Source of the DNA: Deinococcus actinosclerus | GTDB lineage: Bacteria; Deinococcota; Deinococci; Deinococcales; Deinococcaceae | Direction: 5' to 3' | NCBI RefSeq assembly: GCF_001507665.1 | Contig: NZ_CP013910.1 | Span: 3,016,001-3,080,000 of the forward strand | Length of the DNA: 64,000 nucleotides | Shown here: piece by piece, positions 40,872 through 51,068 of the stretch | Layout of the letters: every line of letters begins with the position of its first letter | Numbering within the stretch: position 1 is the stretch's first letter | Position numbers and translations under genes: made by a program | The notes under the pieces: generated by a model | Seen by the model: the letters and a program-made list of their open reading frames with translations, nothing else | Told to the model about the DNA's origin: nothing | Databases searched by the model: none

Positions 40872-41904
40872 TTGACCTCGGGGCCCGCGAGTCGTTCGGC
40901 GTACTGGCGGTCATAGTACTCGCGGAACTCACCGCTGCGGATCGGTTCCCACCACCAGCGGTTGTCCACGTACCAGCGCGCAGCCTCAGCAACCGCCTGC
41001 CGGGGGTCATACTTCGGTTCCCAGCCCAGCGTGCGCAGCTTATCCACGTTCATGGAGTACCGGCGGTCATGGCCGGGGCGGTCCGTGACGTGCCTGACCA
41101 GGCTGTGGTCCTTGCCCAGTGTGTCCAGAACAATGTCTACCATCTCCAGGTTGGTCATCTCACGGCCCGTGCCGACGTTGTAGACCTCACCGATCTCGCC
41201 TTTCAGGAGCACGGTCTCGATGCCGGTGCAGTGGTCATACACGTGCGCGTAGTCACGCATCTGCAGGCCGTCCCCATAGACCGGGATGGGCTCACCCAGA
41301 ATGGCGTTCGTGCTGAAGAGCGGTACGGCCTTCTCCGGGTACTGGTACGGCCCGACGTTGTTCGCGCCGCGCGTGATCGTCACGGGAATGCCGTACGTGA
41401 TCGCGTACGCCTGCACCAGCTGATCCGCCGCTGCCTTGCTCGCCGCGTACGGGCTGCGCGGGGCCAGTTCATCAGTCTCCACGCTCTGGTGGTTGTCCTT
41501 AATGTGGCCGTACACCTCATCGGTGCTGATGTGGTGCAGACGGATGCCCAGCTCCCGTGCCACCTCCAGCAGGACGTGCGTGCCACGCACGTTCGTGTCC
41601 GTGAACACCAGCGGCCCCAGAATGCTCTGATCCACGTGCGTCTCCGCCGCAAAGTTCACGATCAGATCAATGGACTCGTCCTGGCAAGTCCGGCGCACCA
41701 GATCCTGATCCCCGATATCCCCACGACCAGCGACACGTTCGCCGTGTCCCACAGGTCATGCAGGTTCTCCTTCCGGCCCGCGTAGGTCAACTTGTCGTAC
41801 ACCACCACCCGGCTGTCCGGGTGCTGCGCCAGCCAGTAGCGCACAAAGTTACTGCCGATAAAACCACAGCCGCCTGTTACTAAAAGATTTCCGATTCTTT
41901 GCAT
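40868..41904 (-). pseudogene. rmlB: dTDP-glucose 4,6-dehydratase gene with a frameshift
   Basis: The first about 62 codons read a normal RmlB start (NLLVTGGCGFIGSNFVRYWL, VVYDKLTYAGRKENLHDL) up to SLVVG. The downstream frame then continues GDIGDQDLVRRT, NFAAETHVDQSI, the catalytic STDEVYG and YAASKAAADQ. The frames meet at a run of four G (plus 41719-41722); adding one base restores a 345-residue protein. As given, the enzyme would be lost, so dTDP-rhamnose synthesis would fail unless a second rmlB exists. A homopolymer sequencing error is a serious alternative. Upstream of the ATG is an AAAGGAG ribosome site. Confidence 0.88.
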
Positions 41905-41906
41905 AC

Positions 41907-42833
41907 TTACTCCTTTGACTTGTTCCAGTGATAGCTATGCATGCTTGCGTACACCTTAAAGCTCTTTGGAAGGATTCTATGACGCTTTCCAAGCTGATAT
42001 CCAGAAAGTTTTGCAAACGCTTCCAGAAATACTAATGGAATTAAGCTTGTCTTGCCATGGCTGATGACATATCGCATCTGACGTTTTAAGAATTTTACAC
42101 CTTCGCCTTCCACGGAAACAGCAGGCAGTCTGGCCGTATTATCCGCAAAAAATGTACCAACATCGAAATTTCTCTTAAACTGCTGCAAGAGAGAGTATTC
42201 GTGAGAATGAATAACTTCAGCCAAGTGAACATACTTGATGTTGTATCCAGCAGATATTACCTTGACTGCCAGTACCATATCTTCATTCATTATAACGTCT
42301 TCGGGGAATCCGCCTAAATCTTTAAAAATCTCAGTGTCAATCGCAGAACATACATTAGAATAGAAAAATGCTTTCACTCCTAAATCTTCTATGCTTGATG
42401 CATTCTTTATAATATCATGATCAGGATAATTAAAATATCTAGAAAAAGTCTCCAGCAAAGAAGCGTCTTCTCTTGGAAGTTGGCGCCCATAAGTTGCCGC
42501 AGCATCATTTAAAATAATTGGCTTAATAAGATTCTCTAAAAAACTTTTACTCAATACGAGTGCATCCTGAGTAAGAAAAACCAGTATTTTAGATGGAGCC
42601 CTAAGAGCAATCAAGTTTCTAGTCGCACCGTGGTTAAAGCTTGATTTATCTATTTGTATTACGTCTTCAAAAATGTTTCTAATTTCATCTATATTCCTAC
42701 TACCAGAATCAACTATAGATATTTCAGTTTTATAGCCAAGAACCTCTGTTGGAATTTGCATTTTGGTCTTAATAAGATCATCTATATGAGGGTTTAGTGT
42801 CGGAATACAGATTCTAATTACCGGATAATTCAT
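41907..42833 (-). CDS. Glycosyltransferase family 2 (rhamnosyltransferase-like)
   Basis: A 308-residue GT-A enzyme. It begins IRICIPTLNPHIDDLI, has EISIVDSGSRN in place of the usual DDgS strand, FNHGATRN (a hallmark of bacterial rhamnosyltransferases) and LVFLTQDALV as the metal-site region; the acceptor region has GFPEDVIMNEDMVLAVK. It probably adds rhamnose to the lipid-linked repeat unit, in keeping with rmlBACD next to it. Strongly AT-rich, unlike the rml genes. Overlaps the next gene upstream by four bases. Confidence 0.85.
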   Translation of the reverse strand: MNYPVIRICIPTLNPHIDDLIKTKMQIPTEVLGYKTEISIVDSGSRNIDEIRNIFEDVIQIDKSSFNHGATRNLIALRAPSKILVFLTQDALVLSKSFLENLIKPIILNDAAATYGRQLPREDASLLETFSRYFNYPDHDIIKNASSIEDLGVKAFFYSNVCSAIDTEIFKDLGGFPEDVIMNEDMVLAVKVISAGYNIKYVHLAEVIHSHEYSLLQQFKRNFDVGTFFADNTARLPAVSVEGEGVKFLKRQMRYVISHGKTSLIPLVFLEAFAKLSGYQLGKRHRILPKSFKVYASMHSYHWNKSKE

Positions 42834-43954
42834 TGGGAATACCTTATCGCATTAAACGACTTTTCGTATGCATGCTCACTATAGTTTTCAAGACAATATT
42901 TTTTAAGATATTCTGTATATGTGTGGGTATTTTCAATATTTTCAACTGCTTGGCAGCACGCAATAAATGCACTTGAAAAATTTCCATGGGTATAATTATA
43001 GCAATTTGCCATAACATCTTCTTTATGCATGAGTCCCTCAAGAGACTTTATGCTATATATAGCAGGAATTCCAGATACCATTGTATCTATTGTCTTGATC
43101 TTGACACCTCCGCCTTTAGCAACAGCTATAATGCTAACAGTTTTGTTATTTTCTATAAACTCTTTCAAGTTTTCAACATAGCCGTGAGATATTATACCGC
43201 TACCTCTTATCTTTTCTGAGTTTATGCCAACTATATGCAATTTTCTATCGGGCCACTTCTCAAGAAGTGCAGGCCATACATTTTTAGCAAACCATTCCGC
43301 ACCTACATAATTCCCAGAAATTGACATATCTCCCATTATTAAGAAATCAACTATTTCCCTCTTTTCATTATTTATGTCAATTATACTTTTTGCAATTGGT
43401 GGCATTAAATAATGCTTGCTGGCGTTAAATTTAACTTCCATTAGCTTTTTTTCATCTTCAGATATATGTGCAATCTTTATTTGATATGAAAAAAGAATTT
43501 TTTCATATACTTTATATTGCAGAGCTACCAAGTTGTGTAATATTTTACGAAACCCTACGCTGCTTATCGCCATTTCTCTATGATAATTAGATTCCCAATT
43601 ATGTATTCGCAATATAACTCTATTGCGCAATTCTTTTTTTATCATAAAAAAGGATAGTGAAGATTGTATTCCTTCAATTAGGATAATTTTATCCCCCAAA
43701 GAGTTCATCTCATTTATTAGATCCTGGCTAGGTAATCTAATTGATACGGGATATGGCAGAAAAAGGCTAAATTTATTAAATAACTTTTTAATGTATTTTT
43801 CTTCAGAAATCTTTTCGAGATTAGAAGTAAAACTATAAGCAATACTTTCAGCTATTAAGGAAGTTGTGTATCTATATCTTCGCTTCATTTCTTCACTTCC
43901 ACCTTTTTTAACGCGCCAGAACATTGGCTCAAAACATATCTGTATATATTTCAC
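42830..43954 (-). CDS. Glycosyltransferase (GT4-like, GT-B fold)
   Basis: A 374-residue protein with a GT-B layout: an N-terminal half with RVILRIHNWESNYHREMA and a C-terminal half starting FLIMGDMSISGNYVGAEWFAKNVWPALLEKWPDRKLHIVG, the usual GT4 donor-binding start. The later AKGGGVKIKTIDTMVSGIPAIYS corresponds to the GT4 nucleotide-sugar loop. Donor unknown. AT-rich; part of the tightly packed Wzx/Wzy gene core. Confidence 0.8.
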   Translation of the reverse strand: MKYIQICFEPMFWRVKKGGSEEMKRRYRYTTSLIAESIAYSFTSNLEKISEEKYIKKLFNKFSLFLPYPVSIRLPSQDLINEMNSLGDKIILIEGIQSSLSFFMIKKELRNRVILRIHNWESNYHREMAISSVGFRKILHNLVALQYKVYEKILFSYQIKIAHISEDEKKLMEVKFNASKHYLMPPIAKSIIDINNEKREIVDFLIMGDMSISGNYVGAEWFAKNVWPALLEKWPDRKLHIVGINSEKIRGSGIISHGYVENLKEFIENNKTVSIIAVAKGGGVKIKTIDTMVSGIPAIYSIKSLEGLMHKEDVMANCYNYTHGNFSSAFIACCQAVENIENTHTYTEYLKKYCLENYSEHAYEKSFNAIRYSQ

Positions 43955-43955
43955 T

Positions 43956-45209
43956 TTATACCACCCTCTTTGTCTTGATTTTTATGACTGTAACCATGTG
44001 AAGCAGGAAAGCTATAATTAAACCAATCAAAATTGTTCTCTGGGAAAAAGAAATTATACTGCCCCACTTAGCTATAGTTATAACAGAGAAAGTATACATT
44101 ATAATTCCAAAAACCGACCCCGATTTATACAGTCTATAGAATAAACCACATAAAATACCGTAGATCAGAAAGTATATCACACCAAGATTACCAAAATCCG
44201 CATACACAAATCCAAAAATTGTCGCCCAGATATACTTCTGATTTAAACCGTAACTGCGCACTGCTTTAAATTGGTTCGTCCAGTTATCTTCAGGACGCAG
44301 TGGTATGTTCAAGCCATAACTTCGGGCAATTTGAGGTAACTTCAATGCAGAGGAAAGGATGGGAAAATCCCAAATAAACTGAGTGGAGTAGTAACCACTA
44401 TTATGATTTGGATATACCAGCTCGCCATCGTATATGGCCGCCCCTCTATTGACAGAAGCCGGGAAGTATCCGTAGATTTGGGTAATAGTTTCGTTCGTTC
44501 TATCCAGGCCGTTCCTGGCAGAATCGACAATCACGAAAAAGGCAGCAAATAGTGTAGCAGCAGCTAAAATAGATATAATGTATTTTTTTAACACTCTAAA
44601 AACGCCACCACTAATACTTGAAAGATATATAAATATATACGAAATTATAACACTTATAATTGCATCTCTTGAAAGAGAAATGAGAGAGATTAAAATGAAA
44701 AGCAGCAAATTTGCTAAAAGCAGCAGTTTCGCATATTTATCTTTTTTATTCACACTGAGCCATATCAGAACAATCAAAACAATAATACTAGCATCCGTAA
44801 TCCAACCTATCTTGCCGCCAGCAATGACTTCATTCAAATCATCTTTAACTAAATATCCGGCCTCCGTTCCACCGTAAGAAGCAAAAATTTTTGAAAATCC
44901 AAAATTCAGATATAGGAATAACATCTTCACTAAAGATATTGTAATTCCAATAGATCCTATAGATAAAATAACCATCTTGTTAGGATTAAAATATTCATAT
45001 TTATATCTTTTAAAAATAATCGCTGAGAAAACGCTGCCGAGACAAAAGACTAATGTGCATAATATCATGTATGAGTAATAGTTTAAATTTTTGTACATAT
45101 AGTTTATTTCGCCAATTTTAATCGAATAATCATTGGGATTTATCAATGAAAATCCAATTAAAATTAAGCATAGAGCTATCGCAATTGTGTGTGGTCTTAT
45201 TACTCTCAT
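43956..45209 (-). CDS. wzy: Oligosaccharide repeat-unit polymerase (Wzy-like)
   Basis: A 417-residue protein with about ten to twelve membrane helices and a large loop (about residues 230-330, rich in polar residues and Asn/Tyr). This fits Wzy polymerases, which join flipped repeat units in the periplasmic space. No short motif is diagnostic; the call rests on topology, size and position between glycosyltransferases and Wzx. The Arg-rich RNGLDRTNETI at the start of the loop is typical. AT-rich. It overlaps the upstream transferase gene by four bases. Confidence 0.78.
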   Translation of the reverse strand: MRVIRPHTIAIALCLILIGFSLINPNDYSIKIGEINYMYKNLNYYSYMILCTLVFCLGSVFSAIIFKRYKYEYFNPNKMVILSIGSIGITISLVKMLFLYLNFGFSKIFASYGGTEAGYLVKDDLNEVIAGGKIGWITDASIIVLIVLIWLSVNKKDKYAKLLLLANLLLFILISLISLSRDAIISVIISYIFIYLSSISGGVFRVLKKYIISILAAATLFAAFFVIVDSARNGLDRTNETITQIYGYFPASVNRGAAIYDGELVYPNHNSGYYSTQFIWDFPILSSALKLPQIARSYGLNIPLRPEDNWTNQFKAVRSYGLNQKYIWATIFGFVYADFGNLGVIYFLIYGILCGLFYRLYKSGSVFGIIMYTFSVITIAKWGSIISFSQRTILIGLIIAFLLHMVTVIKIKTKRVV

Positions 45210-46417
45210 TTAGACGAACCGTTCTCAACTATTCTAGCATAATTACTTCTATTTGTAATTAAATGAACTCTATCTATAAAGCTGGTAAATCTTGAGTCGA
45301 CCAACTTATTAATTGCAAATTTAAAGAACATTTTTAAAACGGGATTTTTAGTATTTAGCAGCTTCTTCTCTTTATCATTAATATGGAACATAATAGGTGC
45401 CCGCCTTGAAAATCTATTTCTAAGTTCTAAAATTTGACTCCAGGTGAAATCAAAAGGGTTAATATCCAGTTTATATAAATGAGATACATATATATAGAAA
45501 TAGAAATTTCTTTGAAGGCCAGATATATTATTTTTATTTTTAAATTTCCCATACGAGTATGGGACACTACTCTTATTAATAAATGAATCTAGAGATTTTT
45601 TATAGCTTGAAAATAACTCTCGTAATTCCTGCCTAGAGTCGAAACTCGCCCTAGTTTGATTTTTAGATATAGAGTCAATCGTAGACTTAAATCCACTAAA
45701 GTGAAAGAATACTAATGGTCTGCCATTTACTTTCCAGGAATTATTTTCATTATCGTACCTCAAAAATCTATTCTCTATATTCCAGTAAGCGACATTATAA
45801 CCTTCATGCTTAAGAATAAATACACCGCTAAAAATTTCAGTTGCCAAGTTGATCCACTTCTGGTCAGTATACTGACCATTAAGATAATCCTCAAACGAAA
45901 GATATTTCAATCTACTTGACCACCATTCAGCAAATTTACGGCCTTCAACACTATTTCTAACACCAATAAAACCCAAATTATAAGTCCCTGTTCTTAAAAG
46001 ATCTAATTCATTTGGGCGTTTACCATCTAAAGTAGACATAATCTGGTTTGTATGTGGAGTCAAAACAATATTATTTTCCTGCAGAGAATCGCATATATCA
46101 TGAGGATAACTATAAAATACTATATCTGGATCCAGATATAGAATTTGATCGTATCCTTCGTTCATAAAATATATTATCGCATCGGGTTTTATACTAGTAG
46201 CAAGCTCCGTAATATTATAATAAAATGCTCTATGGTAGAAATCATCAATAAAAAGGTTTTTTGCAAGTATAATTTGTTTAAAATCAAAACTGTTCTCCTC
46301 TTCAAGTAATATAATTCTGAAGTCAAAATCATGCAGATGATGAGCAACGGACTGACGCAATGCATTTGCATACGCCATATAGTCTCCATTGACAATTGTA
46401 AATACTATCTTCTTCAT
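45206..46417 (-). CDS. Glycosyltransferase with DPD motif (GT8-like)
   Basis: A 403-residue protein starting KKIVFTIVNGDYMAYANALRQSV, like GT8-type enzymes. The metal-binding motif is D-P-D in QILYLDPDIVFY. Next come LTPHTNQIMST, a YNLGFIGVRN strand and YWNIENRF. The C-terminal about 120 residues are helical and probably membrane-peripheral. It probably adds a hexose to the repeat unit; sugar unknown. AT-rich; four-base overlaps with neighbours on both sides. Confidence 0.78.
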   Translation of the reverse strand: MKKIVFTIVNGDYMAYANALRQSVAHHLHDFDFRIILLEEENSFDFKQIILAKNLFIDDFYHRAFYYNITELATSIKPDAIIYFMNEGYDQILYLDPDIVFYSYPHDICDSLQENNIVLTPHTNQIMSTLDGKRPNELDLLRTGTYNLGFIGVRNSVEGRKFAEWWSSRLKYLSFEDYLNGQYTDQKWINLATEIFSGVFILKHEGYNVAYWNIENRFLRYDNENNSWKVNGRPLVFFHFSGFKSTIDSISKNQTRASFDSRQELRELFSSYKKSLDSFINKSSVPYSYGKFKNKNNISGLQRNFYFYIYVSHLYKLDINPFDFTWSQILELRNRFSRRAPIMFHINDKEKKLLNTKNPVLKMFFKFAINKLVDSRFTSFIDRVHLITNRSNYARIVENGSSK

Positions 46418-47046
46418 CTAGCAGACTCCCATTGTGCGATTTGTGCGTTGTACACTTTTACTACCTTGGCGGGGACACCCGCTGCAATGCAATATGAAGG
46501 GACGGATTTCGTCACCACACTATTAGCTCCAATAATACTCCCTCTCCCAACAGTAACCCCGGGCAGTATCACTACACCTTCTCCAATCCAAACATTATCC
46601 TCAATACAGACGCTCTTTGCTACTAATTGTCTATTATTTGGCGCCAACTCCGGACTATCATTTACTGGATATCCGTAGGATCCATGATTATGATCACTTA
46701 TATAAATCCTGCTTGCCATAAGAACATTGTTACCTATAGTCACTGATTCAATACACCCAATGTGAACATCATCATTCATTGTAGTATTGTTACCAATTTT
46801 AATTTTCGGGCTAAATCTATCTTTGCCATGGCTGTATACTGCTTCAATTTTACATCTCTCGCCAATTATCACGCCATCTCCGAAATCAATATATGATCTC
46901 CCAAATACACTTGATGAACTTGGAATTGATATTTTGCAATTATATCTTGTGTTATATAACCGAGAATTAAATTTTTTGGATATTCTTCTGACAAAGAAAC
47001 GAACTCCATTATCATGCAACTTAGCTATTAAAAAGCTTATTCTCAT
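46414..47046 (-). CDS. Left-handed beta-helix acyltransferase
   Basis: About 210 residues with hexapeptide repeats: IDFGDGVIIGERCKIEA, IKIGNNTTMNDDVHIG, VTIGNNVLMASRIYISDHNHG, and VCIEDNVWIGEGVVILPGVTVGRGSIIGANSVVTKSVP. The DHNHG loop holds the catalytic His of the WbbJ/CysE-like O-acetyltransferase group. It probably O-acetylates a repeat-unit sugar. An in-frame ATG five codons earlier (47061) is possible; either start overlaps the wzx end. AT-rich. Confidence 0.85.
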   Translation of the reverse strand: MRISFLIAKLHDNGVRFFVRRISKKFNSRLYNTRYNCKISIPSSSSVFGRSYIDFGDGVIIGERCKIEAVYSHGKDRFSPKIKIGNNTTMNDDVHIGCIESVTIGNNVLMASRIYISDHNHGSYGYPVNDSPELAPNNRQLVAKSVCIEDNVWIGEGVVILPGVTVGRGSIIGANSVVTKSVPSYCIAAGVPAKVVKVYNAQIAQWESAR

Positions 47047-48292
47047 AATTGAACCTCTCAATCATGGATTTTACTCCACCGCAGGCTGCTATCAGACCGA
47101 CAAAACTTATTGAAACTGCAACTTCGGTGATGATAGTAATGTATGCTAAACCCAGTGCTCCATATTTCGGAACAACGACCATCATTGCAATTAGACTGCA
47201 TAGGCTTGAAACCATAAATATAATATTAAATTGCTTGTCGAGACCCAATGGTAATACAATATGTAATCCCAGTATGTTATTTAATATTAAAAATGGTATA
47301 TAAAATGATAAAATACTAATATATTCCACGGAAGACCCATATTTGGGCGCCAGAATACTTATTAAAAAGGATCCCAGAATCTGCAAAGCTAAAAATATAA
47401 GTATTCCGGCCATTGACAGCACTAAAGAGACTTTTTTTAGCGAGGATCGCGAGATTTCTAAACCTGCAACATAATCTCTAGACATTTTCGCATAAAATAT
47501 TCGATTTAGAGGCTCCAATAGACTACCACTCGTTCTGACAATCCTGTCAGCAACACTATAAACCGCCACGACAGAAAGAGCTGCATAATTGCTAAGAATT
47601 AAAATATTTAAACTGGTATAAACGCTTGTTACTATTGCAAAAAGAAAAATAGGAAAGCTGTCTCTCATCACAAGTATAATTTTTGTTTCATCGTACTCAG
47701 TATTGGCCTTAAACTTCTTGAAATTTATTAGACTCATAACTATAGGTACCATACCAGTTACGACACCAAAAGCAAAAACCATAAATGCATCACTGTTAGA
47801 TTTAATAAAGACTATACATAAGATTAGATATGATATACGAGAAACTAAATCGTATGCTGAATATAGGTGCAACTTATTCAAAGATAAATAATACCACACA
47901 GGAGCAAACCCTTGCACTATTGCAAAAAGAACCACCCAGACAATGAGGCTACCAAATCTACTAACCGAATCGAAAAATATAAAAGCTATACCGGATATTA
48001 TTACTGCAGATACTGCAAGAATAGCTTTTGATTTGAAGACAGAAATAATATACCCAATAATCTTTTGTTTATCTTCTCCCATCTGAGAAATTGATCTGGT
48101 TGCAGATAGATTATAACCATATTCTACAATTATCTGAAGCCAGAAAGAAAATGCCTGAGCGGCAACAACAAGACCCCAAATATCCTTATCAAATGTTCTC
48201 GTAAACAGAGGAAGAAGTAAGACAAAGGAGAATACTTTAAAGAAATGAGATAGGTATATAATAACGTAGTTCCCAACCTTGGATAAATTCAC
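47021..48292 (-). CDS. wzx: Polysaccharide flippase (Wzx)
   Basis: A 423-residue protein with about twelve membrane helices of the MOP flippase type. It begins LSKVGNYVIIYLSHFFKVFSFVLLLPLFTR; later motifs include YSVADRIVRTSGSLLEPLNRIFYAKMSR, common in Wzx proteins. It moves lipid-linked repeat units across the membrane before Wzy acts. It lies two bases after the wbaP stop. AT-rich, and marks the left border of the foreign-looking core on the transcription path. Confidence 0.88.
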   Translation of the reverse strand: MNLSKVGNYVIIYLSHFFKVFSFVLLLPLFTRTFDKDIWGLVVAAQAFSFWLQIIVEYGYNLSATRSISQMGEDKQKIIGYIISVFKSKAILAVSAVIISGIAFIFFDSVSRFGSLIVWVVLFAIVQGFAPVWYYLSLNKLHLYSAYDLVSRISYLILCIVFIKSNSDAFMVFAFGVVTGMVPIVMSLINFKKFKANTEYDETKIILVMRDSFPIFLFAIVTSVYTSLNILILSNYAALSVVAVYSVADRIVRTSGSLLEPLNRIFYAKMSRDYVAGLEISRSSLKKVSLVLSMAGILIFLALQILGSFLISILAPKYGSSVEYISILSFYIPFLILNNILGLHIVLPLGLDKQFNIIFMVSSLCSLIAMMVVVPKYGALGLAYITIITEVAVSISFVGLIAACGGVKSMIERFNYENKLFNS

Positions 48293-48294
48293 TG

Positions 48295-49728
48295 CTAATA
48301 CGCACCTTTACCGGCAAAAACGACTTTGAATGTTTGAATTAAAACAGATATATCCAGCCAAGGCGTCCAATTAGTCACGTAGAAGTTGTCCATACCTACT
48401 CTCTCATCGTAACTGGTATCACTGCGCCCATTCGCCTGCCAATAACCAGTCATGCCGGGACGTACCTGTTTGTATACAGCGTAAATGTCCCCGTATTTAG
48501 GAATTTCTCCCTGAACGATTGGGCGAGGACCCACCAAACTCATGGTGCCTAGCAGGACGTTAGCCAATTGGGGCAATTCATCCAAGCTGGTCTTTCGCAA
48601 GAAGGCACCGACTCTCGTAACCCGTGGGTCATTCTTCAATTTGTGCGTCGCCTCAAACTCAGCTTTCAATATGGGGTCGTTATCCAGCACACTTTTCAGC
48701 TTGGCTTCTGCGTCACGGTGCATGCTGCGGAATTTGAAGCAGTCAAAGGATTCACCATTGCGCCCTAGACGGCGGGCTCTGTACACGGCTGGGCCTGGAC
48801 TGTCCAGTTTGATAGCCAAGGCAATCAGCAACAGCGCAGGCAGCAGCAGCAGACCACCGAGACCTGATCCCAAGAGATCAATGGTGCGTTTCATGGTTCT
48901 AGCCTGCACACTGCGAAGATTGTTTCGAACTTCTAGGCTGGCCACACTGCCAATGTTGTGTGGTTGAAGCGCCTGGTTGGGAATACCGAATAGATCGGGA
49001 ATGACCCAAGTATGTGGGAACGCAGCGTAGGTGGCGTTCACGATCCTCTGCTGTGTCTCAGCACGCGCGCCAGGAATAGATACGATCGCCTGCTCCGTCC
49101 GGGGTTCTGTGATGGCTTGCTCAATGGTGCCTAGGATAGGCACACCATGTAGTGTGGTGCCGTGCAGTTCTTGATTGTCATCGTAGGCTGCAACGGGGTT
49201 CAGGCCGTAGGCAGGATGGGCGCGCAGGTGGTGGATGGCCATGGCGGCAGTTTGTCCCGCACCGATCACGCTGATCGGCCGACCATACTGTCCAGCTTGA
49301 ATCAGCAGCGAACGGACGCCGTATCGTACGAATAAGCTGAGCAGCAGGAGCAACGCCCAGCTGAGCACTGTGCTGGACACACTGGGCGAGAAGCGCTGGA
49401 GCGCCAAACCTGCTGCCAGTTGCACTGCCACCACCTGCGCAGTACCCATAACGTGCAATCGCAACTCGGTCTGCGGAGAGCGCCCATATCCGGGATACAG
49501 CCCCTGGTAAGCTCTCCAGCATAGCCACACGGCGCCCCACACCAGCGACGAATGGGAACTTTCGACTGGCAGTCCCCACAGTGGGAGCAGAAGGTGCGTC
49601 ACGCTATAGATGACAAGAAGACTCAGCACGTCTCCCAGCAGGAGCGCCGCGCCTTGCGGAAAGCTGCTGACAGCGGGCAGCGAGGCCACAGATTTTCTAG
49701 GTAAACCTGATGGATTCAACACACCCAT
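48295..49728 (-). CDS. wbaP: Undecaprenyl-phosphate sugar phosphotransferase (WbaP type)
   Basis: A 477-residue polyprenyl-phosphate sugar-1-phosphate transferase that starts repeat-unit assembly. N-terminal membrane helices (about residues 25-140), a Rossmann-like CoA-binding-type domain ([29 protein letters not shown]), a helix [22 protein letters not shown] and the catalytic domain with [27 protein letters not shown] and [14 protein letters not shown]. The sugar is probably galactose or glucose; not decided. A GGAGG ribosome site lies before the ATG. Codon use is more GC-rich than the genes that follow. Confidence 0.93.
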   Translation of the reverse strand: MGVLNPSGLPRKSVASLPAVSSFPQGAALLLGDVLSLLVIYSVTHLLLPLWGLPVESSHSSLVWGAVWLCWRAYQGLYPGYGRSPQTELRLHVMGTAQVVAVQLAAGLALQRFSPSVSSTVLSWALLLLLSLFVRYGVRSLLIQAGQYGRPISVIGAGQTAAMAIHHLRAHPAYGLNPVAAYDDNQELHGTTLHGVPILGTIEQAITEPRTEQAIVSIPGARAETQQRIVNATYAAFPHTWVIPDLFGIPNQALQPHNIGSVASLEVRNNLRSVQARTMKRTIDLLGSGLGGLLLLPALLLIALAIKLDSPGPAVYRARRLGRNGESFDCFKFRSMHRDAEAKLKSVLDNDPILKAEFEATHKLKNDPRVTRVGAFLRKTSLDELPQLANVLLGTMSLVGPRPIVQGEIPKYGDIYAVYKQVRPGMTGYWQANGRSDTSYDERVGMDNFYVTNWTPWLDISVLIQTFKVVFAGKGAY

Positions 49729-50021
49729 GGTTCATCCTCCCCGCTTGCGGGGCGCGTAGCCATACCCATAGCCATAACCCTGCGCCTCTTGCGAGCTGGC
49801 TGAGACTTTGTTAAGGATGAATCCAAGAATGGGCACACTAGCATTGTGAGCTCGGCGTAAAGTCTGCTTCACTGCGTTTAAGCTGGTCTTTCCTTCTTCC
49901 ACTACGATCAAAACCTGATCGACATGTCGGCCGAGAATTAGGCCATCTGCCAGAGCCAGCATGGGAGGGCTGTCGATGAGCACTAGATCATAGCTTGAAC
50001 TCCAGCTATCCAGAATTTGAC

Positions 50022-51030
50022 CTATTGATAACGGCATAAGTTCGAGTCCATCAAATGTTGAGGCAGGTCGATGTACCGAACCCGCTGCCAGGCCTTCACC
50101 AGCTTCGCTTTCAGCATGCCCACTGAGCGGGCACAGAAGTTCCCCAGCACATTCCGCTTCACGTACGCCCACACCAGCTCGATCGGATTCAACTCTGGAG
50201 CGTAAGGCGGCAAAAACACCAGCGACAGGCGTTCGTGGAGATCCACGAACGCCTGAGTTGCCTTCGCTCGGTGAATGCCCGCGTTGTCCAGCACCACCAC
50301 GATCTCCCCCTGCGCATGGCGCAACAGATGCTGGAAGAACCGGATGACGTCCCCACTCCGGATCGCCCCAGGCTTCGTGTGCTGGAAGAATCGACCGTCC
50401 GAGGTGATCGCCCCGATGGTCGAGAGTTTTTCCCAGTTGGCCGGGAGTGTGACCAGGGGCGTGACGCCCCTGGTCGACCACGTTCGTCTTCGCACGCCTT
50501 TCAGCGAGAAGCCAACCTCATCCAGGTACACCAGGGTTGCGCCCTGCGCGACCTTTTTTTCCCAACTCCGGAGCCACCTGTTCTTTCCAGGACGCGATCC
50601 GGAGTTCATTACGTTCTGCTGCCCGTCCATCCGGCATCTGGGGCGTGAACCCCAGCTGACGAAGAATTCTCCGGACGTGATCGGGGTGGTACCACACGTC
50701 GAAGTGCCGCCCGATCAGGTCTGCGACTCGTCTGGTGCTCCAGGTCGGATCAGGGAAGCCGTGGTGCAGCGCACCCTCCCGCAGGAGGGTGCGGACCTGT
50801 TCGAGCTGGGCGGCGGTGAGTCGGGATGGGCGTCCTGTCGTCACCGTTGCCTGGAGACTGCCGGTGCGCTTCAGGCGTTTCTTCCAGTTACTGACGGTGT
50901 GGACGGACACGCCAAAGTGATCGGCAATCGCCTGCTGTGAATGCTGGCCCCCTTGAAGCCAGGGGGTCGCCGCCAGTCGGCGTTCCTCCAGCTGCGCCCG
51001 GGAGTACTTGGATGGATGCCATTCAGCCAC
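50022..51030 (-). CDS. IS630-family transposase, two frames joined by -1 frameshift
   Basis: Frame 1 (51030-50518, 170 residues) holds the HTH domains: [23 protein letters not shown] and a second Trp-rich helix set ([28 protein letters not shown]). Frame 2 (to 50022) holds the DDE catalytic core: [21 protein letters not shown] and [19 protein letters not shown]. They overlap at a run of seven A on the coding strand (plus 50554-50560). In the first frame it reads GGA-AAA-AAA and in the second GAA-AAA-AAG, a classic -1 slippery site. The frameshift product would be a full-length transposase. Confidence 0.9.
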
Positions 51031-51068
51031 ACCTCCAGCATACCAGCTCGTATTTACGTCGCTATCAA
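50025..51068 (-). mobile_element. IS630-family insertion sequence
   Basis: A complete 1,044-bp element flanked by TA on both sides (50023-50024 and 51069-51070), the IS630/Tc1 target duplication. Terminal inverted repeats start TTGATA and match at 19 of 24 positions when the TA is counted. It carries a two-frame transposase. The insertion lies in the BY-kinase gene and removing it restores that frame exactly, so it looks recent. Confidence 0.93.

Noticed and set aside
50022..50630. The second IS630 frame as an independent gene
   Set aside because: It has no good start signal and overlaps the first frame at a seven-A slippery run, so a frameshift product is far more likely.
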